Shown: positions 1-10,245 of the stretch, piece after piece
How the letters are laid out: each line of letters starts with the position of its first letter
Position numbering within the stretch: position 1 is the first letter of the stretch
Origin: Serpula lacrymans var. lacrymans S7.9
Taxonomy: Eukaryota; Basidiomycota; Agaricomycetes; Boletales; Serpulaceae
NCBI RefSeq assembly: GCF_000218685.1
Contig: NW_006763294.1
Location: 2,464,132 to 2,528,131, forward strand
Direction of reading: 5' to 3'
Length of the DNA stretch: 64,000 bases
The notes under the pieces: model-generated
What the model was told of the DNA's origin: nothing
Seen by the model: the letters and a program-made list of their open reading frames with translations, nothing else
The model's database searches: none
Position numbers and translations under genes: made by a program

Positions 1-1
1 T

Positions 2-646
2 TGGGATCACGTCGCAGCAGCCATCGGCCAGCAGCAAGCAGCGAGTTTTACCCCCTCTGGTGGAGAAACCAGAACCGGCGCACCTCCCTCTTTGGGCGAC
101 CCTATTTCCGGACCCTCGCAACTAGTGTCAGGTCTTTGGCGGTCATATGGTCCAAGCATTGTCGCTTCTGGCGCTGCGTTAATGCGTCAAAGTACTGCTG
201 CAGCAGGGAGTATGGCTGCGGATCGCGCATGGCAGTCGTTTACAAACTCACCCGCGGGCCGTCCAGCCGCACCCCCTCGCGAAGTCTCCTCGCAGTCCGC
301 GCATGACAGGCGACGCCAACTAGAGGCTGAGCTCGCCTTTCTGTCGGAGCGAGACACCACAGCCGGTACCAGTGCTGTCGCTGTCCCACCATTGCCCATC
401 CCTCCTCCGTCTGGGTCGTATCAGGCGTCGAGGACGTCGTCAGAGTCAGACTTGCGTGAGCGTGGTACGGGCAAATTTGAGGAGATTGATATCCCGAGCG
501 ACGTGGAGGGATACGATGTCGATGGAAATACGACTGACCGGGGCCGTAAGGTGAGGCCTGGAGCAAAGAAGAATCCCAGCTGGTTCGGAGGCTGGGGTGG
601 CTCCGGAACAGAGAAAGAAGGCTACGAGAGGGTCAAAACGGAGTAG
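2..646 (+). CDS. C-terminal part of a probable REEP/DP1/HVA22 (Yop1-type) protein
   Basis: This is the 3' end of a gene whose start lies left of the window. Frame 2 is open from the first base to a TAG at 644-646. The visible protein starts WDHVAAAIGQQ and continues through a Gly/Pro/Ser-rich linker (LVSGLWRSYGPSIVASG), a short charged segment (RRRQLEAELAFLSE) and an acidic, Trp/Gly-rich end (WFGGWGGSGTEKEGYERVKTE is the last 21 residues in two parts). No globular domain is visible. The tail resembles, from memory, the long disordered C-terminal extension that Agaricomycete TB2/DP1/HVA22 membrane-shaping proteins carry after their hairpin membrane domain, but the diagnostic membrane part is outside the window. 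The assignment is therefore tentative; the reading frame itself is convincing because it is 215 codons long. Confidence 0.4.
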   Translation, partial: WDHVAAAIGQQQAASFTPSGGETRTGAPPSLGDPISGPSQLVSGLWRSYGPSIVASGAALMRQSTAAAGSMAADRAWQSFTNSPAGRPAAPPREVSSQSAHDRRRQLEAELAFLSERDTTAGTSAVAVPPLPIPPPSGSYQASRTSSESDLRERGTGKFEEIDIPSDVEGYDVDGNTTDRGRKVRPGAKKNPSWFGGWGGSGTEKEGYERVKTE

Positions 647-1025
647 AGAATTCGTGTTTGGCATCAGGACTTATTGACGGAACTGAGTGATGCGGTAAAG
701 TAGTTTGACAGCAAGTATATAGGTTTATATTGTATTTCGATAGATTATTACTGCTTTTTCACGGATGTAAGTATGGTATGGGAGTGCAGTGGCGTGTGTA
801 TCTGCCCAATGGTAGAAGCGATCCCAATCAGGCTACAGGATGTTTAAAAATGGGTGACAGTATGTAACTTGCATGACTAAATGTGCCCAGGGAGAGGGAA
901 CATTAAGGATGCCAGCACGTTTCTTTTTCTCTTCTTTTTTGACACTGCATATATATATCCACCTGCACGACCGCGGTATCATCGCCCTCCTTTTCATCCT
1001 CTAGCTACCTTCCTTTGATCACCAC
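647..1025. other. Intergenic: 3' region and promoter of the zinc-cluster gene
   Basis: There is no gene here. It holds the 3' flank of the left-hand gene and the promoter of the zinc-cluster gene. An AT run lies about 70 bases before that gene's ATG and a CT-rich stretch lies just upstream of it. Confidence 0.6.
949..958 (+). promoter_or_regulatory. TATA-like element of the zinc-cluster regulator
   Basis: An uninterrupted ATATATATAT lies 68 bases upstream of the ATG at 1026, just after a pyrimidine-rich stretch (922-940), which is a usual fungal promoter layout. Position alone supports the call. Confidence 0.35.
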
Positions 1026-4000
1026 ATGCCACAGGCTTCTCGTAGCAATGCTCGCCATGAGAGCAAGGACGCCCAAAAGGCTATCGAAAAGGAGCAGAAG
1101 CGAAGCCGCGGTGCGATGTCTTGTGCAGAGTGCAGGAGGTAAGTAATCCCAACGGTCAGCTGTATGCGCATATATATCATCATCAATCACGCCTTTAGAT
1201 TGAAACTGAAGTGCGACAAGACCGTACCGTGTTCCTCGTGTAAGCGCAGAGGATGTTCTGCAATTTGTCCCAACGGTGTGTAATGCTCGTGTAATAGTCT
1301 CGTAACACCTTGATATTGATGTGTGTATGCTAGGGAGTCTTATCACGGGGCAAGGCACTCGGTGCGTACTAGTCCTTCAAATACAACTTACGTCGTACTG
1401 ACTGTTTTCCGTCGCGTCTAAGCTTCGTTCTCGCTGACACTGAGAAATTGCACCAAAAGATTGCACAAATGAGCGATCGTATTCGCCAACTCGAAGATGC
1501 CCTTACAATCATGCAGTCCAGTACTACTAACGAGCCTCACCCTCTTCTTCATAGGGAACTCCTCGGAATAAAATCCATCATAGATTTGCATGCTGCAGTT
1601 GATGAGATTCAAGCTAGCAGAGAAAGCCAGGAAGCTGACGTTAATTCGCAATATATCGATGCTTTCGGCACACTTGCTATTCGTGATGATGGTGCAGCTA
1701 CCTTCTACGGCCCTTCAGCCGGTTCAGAAGTAAGTGCTTTGCATGCATTGCAGTTTCGTGATTCTCATTTAATAATTACGTCTCCAAAAGAGTCTCCTCA
1801 TTGTAAGTGATTGGCATATCGAAGCGATCGCGCGATCATAATCACTGATTTCCGAAGGGCGAGAACTCTGATTCAAATCAAGTACCGGGCCGACGTACGA
1901 TCCCATCTCAAAGGTTTTCCCCCAAGCAAGAGCTACCGACTAATGTGAAGCGTTTGACCACCGCCTTCCCACTCTCGCCAACTGTCGGCACAGATACTAC
2001 CGTCGACCTTCTTTATCTCATCGAACATCATCTCCCTGCCTGGCCTCATGCACATCGTTTGTGTAAACTGTATCTGGAGCAGGCGCCATGGTTTTTCGGA
2101 GCTGTCACAAAACGCGAACTTGTCGAGGAGACGTTACCACTGTGGTATACTGAGGCATCAGACTTAATACCCCTTGGTTCTGTTGCCCCTCAACAACGTA
2201 GTGCTGATAGTGTAGATGACAACTCTTCTGAAAATTTGGCAAAGGGTCCCCACGAACTCGCACTGATGTTCATGATTCTCTGCTTTGGCGCCTTGACGGA
2301 CATCGACCTCCCTGCTGCACCAGACAACTCGGAGGCAGATATGTATTTCCAATTGACAAGGGCTGCGTTAAATTTGGAACCGATATTAGAACGCCCACCA
2401 TCTATTGCCACGGTGCAAACATTGTCGTTGATGGCGATATATCAAGGTATATGTAGTGGTGAACATAGTATTGAAAGTACTTGGGCAACCTTTGGCCTCG
2501 CAACGAAATTAGCCCAAAGTGTGAGTTTATATTCTATCTATTTCAATATGATGATTTATGAGGCATTTGTTAACAGCTTGGCCTTCGTGAGTACAACGAT
2601 ACGTATATATGTTTAAGTTCAAACTGAACATCGATATTTATAGATCGAGATTGTGCGCGGTGGAAACTGTCTCCGGCTGAAGTACAAAAAAGACGCGCTC
2701 TATTCTGGGAACTATTTATCACGGATTGCTGGCAAGTCAGTACTCCTTCCGCGCTCATTACCATGAACCGCTCTGACCGATGTGTATAGAGTCTAGCGAC
2801 CGGCAGGCTTGCTTCCTTCTCTTTGCCTTACGTAGACTGCGAGTTGCCATCTGATCCAGACGAGAAGCTTGATGAACATGGCGCTATTATCCCTAGCTGT
2901 AGGCTACTTCTTTTATATCTCCAAACCATGGCTGTAACGTCTAATCAATTCTGTAGTTCCTTCATGGAAGGCACGCTTTGGATACGAGTGTGTTTCTGCT
3001 GTTGTGAAAAACACTTTAACAGCCAAAGTACCCAAGTACTCTGTTATCGTGGAGCTCGATCGAAAAATCCGTGACATGGCGCTACCTAAGTACGCTCAAG
3101 GCGTACCTCCGACGGGTGCTGGGTTGGCAGACACGATGTCCCATTTTATGCCGATAAACTATAGACATTTGAGTAAGTGCGGATATGAATACATGATGTT
3201 AGTGTATTTAACATTGCTGATCTACTTCCTTGTCTTATAGCACTCCTATATGTCCATCGCTGCTTTTTTGCTGAAGCTGTGAGCAGCAGTCCTACGGACC
3301 CGATGAAGAGCCAATATGCACCATCGTTCCTTGCGGGTTATCGTAGTGCGAGCGAGATTCTCACTAGCCTTCGAACAGCATTTTCCATGTTCCCGCGACA
3401 AATTGCGCGCTTCTGGGTGTTGTGGACACATGCGTTTTCATCTGCCGTAAGTACTTGTGTGCCGGTAACGGTCGAGACCTCCATCGAGACACTAATTTTT
3501 TTTGCTTGTTTCAAGGTCATGCTCGCCTCCGTTGTAACCCATGCAATCGGTTCTGGTGCCAAGTCTAAGATCACGTCGGCAGCGCTGCTAGAGCTCAGAA
3601 TGGCGGTAGACCTATTTGAAATGGCCTCGGTACATGGTGGCAGAGCGGTCAAGTTTCTGGTATGTCGACATGTAATACGTGTACTGGGTATTCCTCATTA
3701 ACGCCTTCCTTTTTGTGCAGCCTATACTTCAACGTCTGCTTCAGAAAGCCCAAGAAATCAACAGTAATGCTCAGCCTCCTGTGGTTCGCAACGACATGTT
3801 CTCGCCGACACCTTCTGACGACAACAAGGACGAACTGTACATTTTCAGCGGGCAGACACATACGGTTGCTACGAAGGTACACCCCCCTACAGTCTCGTCT
3901 CGGTCTTCGCAGTACTCTCCGAGCCAGACATCATCTAAAGCGTCCACCCCTTCGGCGTCGTCGCAACAGAACTACGTCAACTTGCATCCTACACTAGTCG

Positions 4001-4689
4001 ACCAGTGGAATGGTTTCGAAGGCCATCTGAATACGCAGATATACAACGCGCAACAGGTGTTCTACAATGATTCCCACCAGGTATATCATGATCATGCTCC
4101 TGTGGCGGATCACCGACAGCATGCGTTAGTGCCTCCGGTTTCGCAGGCTGTGCCGGAGACGTACTACAACCAACATAGTTACGATCAAGAGCACTCGTAC
4201 CCTCAACACCAAACCAGTTACGAAACGTCTCCGCCGGCCCATTCTTCGCACTCGCAATACAGCGGGGTCCCTGCTGTTTCTGTTCAACCAGCTAACGACC
4301 AGTACTGGTCTCCTCCCCAGCACAAGCACCAAGATCAACAATATCAGAACCAGCAGTATCAAGACCAAAACCAACAGTACCAAACTCAACAATATCAGGG
4401 CCAGGAATATCAAGGTCACCAGTACCAGGACCAACGATACCAAGATCACCAGTATCAAGACCATCAGTATCATGGCCATGGTCACCCACAACAACCTCAC
4501 GACCACGTTCAGTACCAAACATACAACAACTACGGTCACCAACCTCAACCTCAACAACAGCAACAACAATCTCAGCTCTACCCAGCCCCTCAAGGGCCAG
4601 TCTACGGTGGCCTTCCGCCAGATCACCAGAGCTTACAAGAAACATGGCAGTCGTTCATGTACACTGTCAATTCTCCACGTCCTACTTGA
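1026..4689 (+). CDS. Zn2Cys6 binuclear-cluster transcription factor with Fungal_trans domain and Gln/Tyr-rich tail
   Basis: This is a nuclear sequence-specific regulator. Exon 1 (1026-1138) and exon 2 (1199-1275) join to give the zinc cluster CAECRRLKLKC...CSSC...C with spacing C-x2-C-x6-C-x5-C-x2-C-x8-C; an extra Cys lies inside the last loop. Exon 3 supplies a linker and then a coiled-coil dimerisation helix (KIAQMSDRIRQLEDAL). The middle (about 1945-3700) carries the Fungal_trans regulatory domain, with conserved stretches around YLEQAPWFFGAV, VQTLSLMAIYQG and RRALFWELFITDCWQ. The last exon (about 3721-4689) encodes a low-complexity tail rich in Gln, Tyr, His, Ser and Pro with a tandem repeat, likely an activation domain. 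There are roughly ten introns of 50-70 bases. The start is the first ATG before the cluster, and the stop is TGA at 4687. The target genes cannot be told from sequence. Confidence 0.9.
4330..4479 (+). repeat. Imperfect 15-bp coding tandem repeat (Q-Y-Q-x-Q/H units)
   Basis: About nine degenerate 15-base units of the type CAATATCAGGACCAG encode repeated five-residue blocks (QYQDQ, QYQTQ, QYQGH, RYQDH, QYQDH). The repeat stays in frame inside the last exon of the zinc-cluster regulator. Third-base differences between units suggest it is not very recent. Confidence 0.8.
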
Positions 4690-5070
4690 TGGGTTTTTTT
4701 TGTTGACATTGGACAATTTCGTGATGGGGTCATATTTAGTTTATCGTTTTTATCTATGCATTTTCTCTCTCAGAACCTGTGCTACGTTTTCTTGTTATCC
4801 GTTTTGTCAAATTTGTCTGGCTTTCGTTTGCATCGCATCACCCTTTTCCACACATGCATAGTTATATTCTCATCTCTCGTGATCTCGTTATATATTTATA
4901 GGGTCTTTACAGGTTAAATCAATGGCATGTTTGTTGCTTGGTGAAACATCCCTTAAGTCACTACCATGTCAGAATTCGACTTTGATTCCAGAGCAATACA
5001 TAGTTATACATGTAAATGGTTTGAAATACATGACTATGGTGAAAGTGCCATCGCGTTGATGGTACATCGC
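4690..5070. other. Intergenic between convergent genes
   Basis: Shared 3' flank of the zinc-cluster gene (plus) and the Nudix gene (minus). It is AT-rich, and I see no gene or repeat in it. Confidence 0.6.
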
Positions 5071-6593
5071 TCAAGTTCCCCACCTATCGTACTCAAAGGA
5101 CCCATGTAGCCTGGTGGCGATTTCCATATACCGCGGCTCGTTGTCTGGAGTGATATAGCCGTGTCGAATCATAAAATCGATGAGCACTAAGGTAAATAGT
5201 AGGTCAGCTACAGGTGAGCGTACGGTAGCACGAGCAGACGCACCCAAAGCACAGTTGGGTTTGAACAGCTTGCGACGCATCCTACCCACCACCTCGTCTA
5301 GGGGCAACAGCTCATAGCGCACGGGATAAGCAATGCATCACCCCGAATGCACGAGTATGACGCGGGGACTCACCTCGAAGCACTCTACTTCTCCGTCGAG
5401 AGGTTTTGGCTGGAACGGAGTCGGATCGACGTCGCGAGGGATCCCGAGGTCGTACACAAATCTACAAAATCCGTGGTCACATCCTATCCCATCCTTCGAG
5501 CGAAACGTTTCCCCACTTACTCGACTTCAGGCTGCAGCCAGCCATTCGCAGTACTACAAAAAGCAAACAAATCAAATCAAACACCACCACCCACCATCAC
5601 CCTCAGCATACCACGCGCACAACCGGGTTTAAAAAGCACCTACCGAAAGAAATAGCTCACCGCGCCGACCGACTTTGCGTACCCGCGCACGATATCCTCC
5701 GCTATACTGGCTTCCTCCATAGATTCTTTCACGAGGCTCTCGAAGATGGGCATGCCGCTCGGGATGCCTCCCGCGACGCTGTTGTCCAGATAGCCGCCCC
5801 AGCTAAGAAGGGGGTGTTGAATTCAGTAAAGGACGCTATTTTATATGGGCCCCACTGGGCGCGAAAACGAGAAAAAAAAAAGGGGAAAGATCACGATCAC
5901 TCACGTCTGCTTCGTCCGCGCGCGCGTAGGCACCCAGACCATCGTGCCCCCCCCTCCAAGCTCCCTGCTCCCCCGCCCGGCTTCCTGGTAGATAGTCATA
6001 TGCACGCCGTACGTGACGACGCCAAAGAGGGCGCACGCGGAGCGTTCGAGGTCCAGCACGTAGTTTCCCCCCTCCGACTCAGGGTCTCCAGACTCTCCCC
6101 CCTCCGCCCGAGCATCATGCGGACGGTGCACGCCAAAAGGGTCGCGATACACAGGATAGCTCTCCTCCCTCCACTTCCGCGGCCCGATCACCTCAGGAAA
6201 CAGCCCCGAGTCTCGCCAGCGCTCACACAGCTCTTTCAGGACGGCGGTGCGTTTGGAGGGCGTGTCGACCCAGTCGGCGAAGCTCACGCGTGCGGTGGAG
6301 GGGGTGGGGTGGAAGAGCCAGGCTTCGGGGGTGTGGTTGGATCGACTGAGCGCGTTTTCTGCTTGGAGTTGTTCGATGATGATAGGTCTCAGCAGACCCA
6401 ACACTGGGCTGTCAGGGAGGGCAGAGAGCGTCCATGGTACCAGTGTTTCAGAGGCGAACCCTCCAGCTGACCCAGCGTCAGAATCAGAATCAGAATTAGA
6501 CCTCCTCCGACTGCTGCTCAACCGGAAGTTATCGCAGATATCGACAAGATCGAGGAAGGAGCACGTCTTTGTCTTGTCTGAATCCGCGTCCAT
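5071..6593 (-). CDS. DUF4743-Nudix hydrolase (thiamine-diphosphate-related, Tnr3/YJR142W-like)
   Basis: Nudix hydrolase of the family that includes yeast YJR142W, plant NUDX20/24 and the Nudix half of Schizosaccharomyces Tnr3, reported to act on oxidised thiamine diphosphate analogues. The start is ATG at 6593 (MDADSDKTKTCSFLDLVDIC). The N-terminal DUF4743 region shows LVDICDNF, WREESYPVYRD and the signature LFGVVTYGVHMTIY. Later exons carry WGGYLDNSVAGGIPSGMP and the Nudix helix FESLVKESMEEASI, then [52 protein letters not shown] and TRLHGSFEYDRWGT before TGA at 5071. The first Glu position of the Nudix box is Met, which I believe is common in this family. No thiamine pyrophosphokinase domain follows, unlike Tnr3. 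One 57-base intron (5187-5243) is in frame and free of stops, so naive translation retains it. Confidence 0.9.
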
Positions 6594-7078
6594 TGCGATC
6601 AAGGTGACAAGTGATAAAGATCGCTCTAGCGCGTGATTGTAATAATACTCATCCGTGTGATTTCAAGGTCCATGTCCTTTCTTTTCTTTTCTTTTCTTTT
6701 CTTTCTTTTTTGCCGCGCTGCAGCTGGCGGCAGTCACAACATGCGTATGCGTACTATCATGAACGGTCCCCAGAGTCTGAACTCGAAGATCGCAAAAATA
6801 TTTCACAACCTGACGCTCCTGCAGGAGGCCCAAACATCGATGATAAAATAAAAATCTACAATGGCACTGAAAAAGCACTATCCATTTTACAGAATAACCA
6901 ATACCAATTTCGCCACAACATTTGAGAAATACGAAAGCAATAGAGTACGGAGCGAGCGGGCGGGAGGCGGGGGCGGCACCAAAAAAGAGCGGAGCAAGCT
7001 CGTCATATAAGTTAGTATGCGGGACGTGAGCGAGCAGGGGACGGAAGGAGTCGATGCAAGAATTGACATTGACATCCT
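6594..7078. other. Intergenic between Nudix and NADPH oxidase genes
   Basis: It holds the promoter of the Nudix gene and the 3' flank of the oxidase gene, both on the minus strand. A pyrimidine microsatellite lies at 6677-6711. I see no gene. Confidence 0.6.
6677..6711. repeat. CTTTT microsatellite
   Basis: About seven units of CTTTT with one shorter unit near the right end. It lies about 85 bases upstream of the Nudix start codon, where it reads as an AG-rich tract on the sense strand. Confidence 0.9.
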
Positions 7079-9396
7079 TCAAAAGTTCTCTGCGCAAACA
7101 TCATTAAATGTCAGCTATTTTGCATGGCGAGGGGCCAAAAAAGTACGGCTTACCCTTCCCGAAGAAGAACCGCGTGCTCAGGGGATTCGAGTACTTGTTC
7201 GACATCTGGTGAAGCTGTCTCGACAGTACCGGCGGGCCGCAGAAGAACTAAACATGTTTGTTGATTAGCGATAACGTTAGAGAGGCGCTGCATGGATAAG
7301 CTTACCACACCGACGTCAGTCTCTGGATGCTTATCCACGATCGAGCCGAACACGCGATCCCAGTTCGGCCTTCCAAAGTGTGTGGGCGCGCGCAGGGAAG
7401 TGATCGCGTCTTTTTCAGCACCCACATCTTGTACCTATCCGTCAAAAACACAAGCAAACGCAAACGCAACCATCAGCACCCGCAAAAACTACGACAAGAA
7501 TCAAGGGGAGAGGGAGGGAACGTACAATGATATTGTTCATATCGTCCTCCTTGATCTTCGCCGTGAGGTAAATGTTAATCTCGATCCTGTTCTGCGTGTC
7601 CTGCTCCTCGATAGCCTGAAGAAGGGAGTGGAACCATTCTGCACTGCCAAAGTCGCGGATGACCCAGGTGAAGTATACTTTGGAGAGTCTCGTCGGCTTT
7701 GAGTTGTTAAGGCTGTTCATGCGGTACCAGATAGATTTGAGGATTCTGTTTTTTTTTGTTATTATTTTAATTTTTTAGGTTGTTTTTCGTGAGTAAATAG
7801 ATGCGAAGTGAGACCGGAATGAGACTGACGATGCAAAAGGCGTGACGCCGATACCAGCCCCAACGAGGAGGACAGTCTCATAATTCAAAAAGTCCTCACT
7901 CGCACTCCCAAACGGTCCGTCCACCATCACGCGCGGCAAGATGCGGTTCAGAGGCGGGTTGATGTTCGTCCCGATCACCTTCCCGCCCGACACATCGCCG
8001 TCCTTGCTCTTCTCAGAATCAAACTCACATCCGACGGCTTTGGCGAGGGCGGTCGTGAAATCGCCGACGACGCGGATGTGCACTGAGATGTAGTCTTCTT
8101 CTGGGGCGCTGGAGGTGAGGAAGGTGAGCTGGTGGAGGGGATGGCACGGATAGGATAGTTACCTGGTCAGAGTGAAAGGATGCCACTGGAAGTATGAGAT
8201 TTCAGGGCAAGACAGGAAAATGTATTGACCAGCCCTCGTCGTCGTCTTCTCTTTCTTGATCTGAAGTTCCACAACCTTGGATGGATGCTGGATGACCTTG
8301 GAGATGTACGTCCTGTGTCGAGAACGAACTTCACGGAGAATACGTTCGTACACCCATATGAAACCACCCACAAGCCAGTAGCGCTGAAACACCGCAACAA
8401 CATAAATGGGATGAATTGTAGGGGAATGATGAGATGACTTACCCAGAAAACACCGATAGAGTTCCAGGAGCAGAAGGGCTCTCTGTCAGGCTGAATCATG
8501 CACCACATACCGTGCAGCTGCCAGCCCAAGAAGTAGATGACGAACAAGTGATGAGAGTACCAGAACCACTCAAAGTGAGCCCGACGACGCTTCTCCATCG
8601 CAAACCAAACCATGATGAAGAGACAGGCGGTCATGATCCATCCCGTGACACCGGGGCCTGTCGTGAAGTTTGCCTCCAAGAAGGCGACGACGCGTTGGCC
8701 GGTGGTGGTGGCGGAGGTGTCGGCGAGGGCGAGTTTGTAAAAGTTGACCATGTGGGCGGCGATGTGGATGACGGTGAAGACGACCATGGACCATGCTGTT
8801 GCTTTGTGGAACGTGATGTTCTTGTCGAAGGGGATGAACTGGTTGAGGGGGGTACGACGGAGAAGTGATATGAAGTTGCGACAGACGGGAAGGAGGATGA
8901 AGATGACATCTGTGTGGAGGACCAGTGCTGCAGCACGGGCGATGGCTGGTGAAGTAAATCGTTAGGAGAACGGGCCAAAGGAGAGAGAGGGGAGGGACAT
9001 ACGATAGGTGACACCAAAGGTAGCTCGTGCAGTCGTCAAGTCGTCGCTGGTGCCGTAGTAGAGAGAGCCAAAAGCGATAACAAGGAGATGGAAGAATATC
9101 CAAGAGAAGAAGAAGAGACGCTTCCCACCCTCGTTGATCATCCAGATGTCGAATTTCTGGCCAAACGTTCGAGGAGCGTCTGCAGCTGCAGCTGCGCCAT
9201 TGGCGGTGGTGGTTCTCTGTATGCCCTGCAGCCTGTATCGCTCTGTCTTGTTGCGCTGGACCTGTGCTCGTGGGAGGGCATCGCCTGAATGGTTGTAGTC
9301 TGGAGAAGGGTCCACGAACGGATTTTGGTCCTGGAAGGGATCGCGAGGGGATGGAGCGCGATCAGAGAAATCGAGAGCTGAGGTGCGTTTAGACAT
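7079..9396 (-). CDS. nox: NADPH oxidase catalytic subunit (Nox, gp91phox family; NoxB-like)
   Basis: Transmembrane flavocytochrome that passes electrons from NADPH to oxygen to make superoxide; fungal Nox enzymes act in hyphal growth and fruiting-body development. The start is [15 protein letters not shown] at 9396, with about 85 residues before the first helix ([18 protein letters not shown]). This N-terminal extension suggests NoxB rather than NoxA; there are no EF-hands. Haem-ligand histidines appear in [19 protein letters not shown] and in [17 protein letters not shown]-binding HPFTLT spans an exon junction, and NADPH-binding [11 protein letters not shown] and FFCGPP follow. The last exon is only 11 bases (7079-7089), joined over a 64-base intron to complete the conserved ending FFFGKENF. 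It has about nine exons. The p67-like regulator and Rac partners are not in this window. Confidence 0.92.
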
Positions 9397-10245
9397 GATG
9401 GCGGTGGTAGTCGACGTCCTGCGCGCTTGGAAAGAGTGAAAAGGGCCGGCCTTGGGATGGGAATGGGGGGGAGAGGGAGGGGATGGGGGAAGGGTAATAA
9501 GAGAAAGGTGGTTGCTGAGAGGGACGTCCCCGGTTTCCTTGCCATTGTCCACTTCGTGTTTCTGTTTTTTTGTCTCTCCTATCAATACATCTTCCCACGC
9601 TGCATTTCCATCTCGGATTAAATTGGCTTGTTCTCGATCACACAGCTTAAAAGATGAATCCATTCATGATCATACCCGTCGCTACCACTATACGAACAGA
9701 CACCTCGTAGATAGCTCGTAGACAGCTCGCAGATACTCTCCAAACGACACTGATAACGCAAGGCCCCCTCGCACAGTCCGGTCCATCGTATCTTTATTTC
9801 CCTGATACTACCGTAACTACAAGAATAACACCAGCCATCCCGGCCATCCGACCCACCTGGAAAACACATTAGCTGTGACCCTTGGCTGTGCTTCCCACTC
9901 TCCTGATATCATCAATGCCTCTTCCGACCTTTTCCTCTTTTCGTAATCCATCATTTGACTTTTTCTCCCGTTCCTGCCCTCCCACACAACGGCACTCAAC
10001 ACCGCCTTGTTGCACTTACCGCGCTCTAGCCGCAAATAACGCAACCGCGGCATCGCATCCAACACAGAACCTCCCTTACTTTGCCGGAATCATACCCGCA
10101 TCGCCCTCTTAAATTGATATCCACTACGCTCATAATTGTTACCAACATCTGGTCCAGAGATCATCATCAAATTCACAAACAGATAGATAGACCATCCAAC
10201 AGCGACATGACGTGTCCCACCGCAGAACCAAACACGCCACTCAAC
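9397..10245. other. Intergenic: promoter of the NADPH oxidase gene
   Basis: It holds the upstream region of the oxidase gene and the 3' flank of the GH28 gene. Short near-repeats of CTCGTAGATAG / CTCGTAGACAG / CTCGCAGATA occur at 9703-9735. Open frames are present, but none has a family signature. Confidence 0.6.

Noticed and set aside
4126..4645. Long minus-strand open frames opposite the Gln/Tyr repeat
   Set aside because: They are shadows of the CAA/CAG/TAC-rich coding repeat and give low-complexity Leu/Val or Gly/Asp sequence.
5406..6470. A 354-codon plus-strand frame
   Set aside because: It lies antisense to the clearly conserved Nudix exons, and its protein has no signature.
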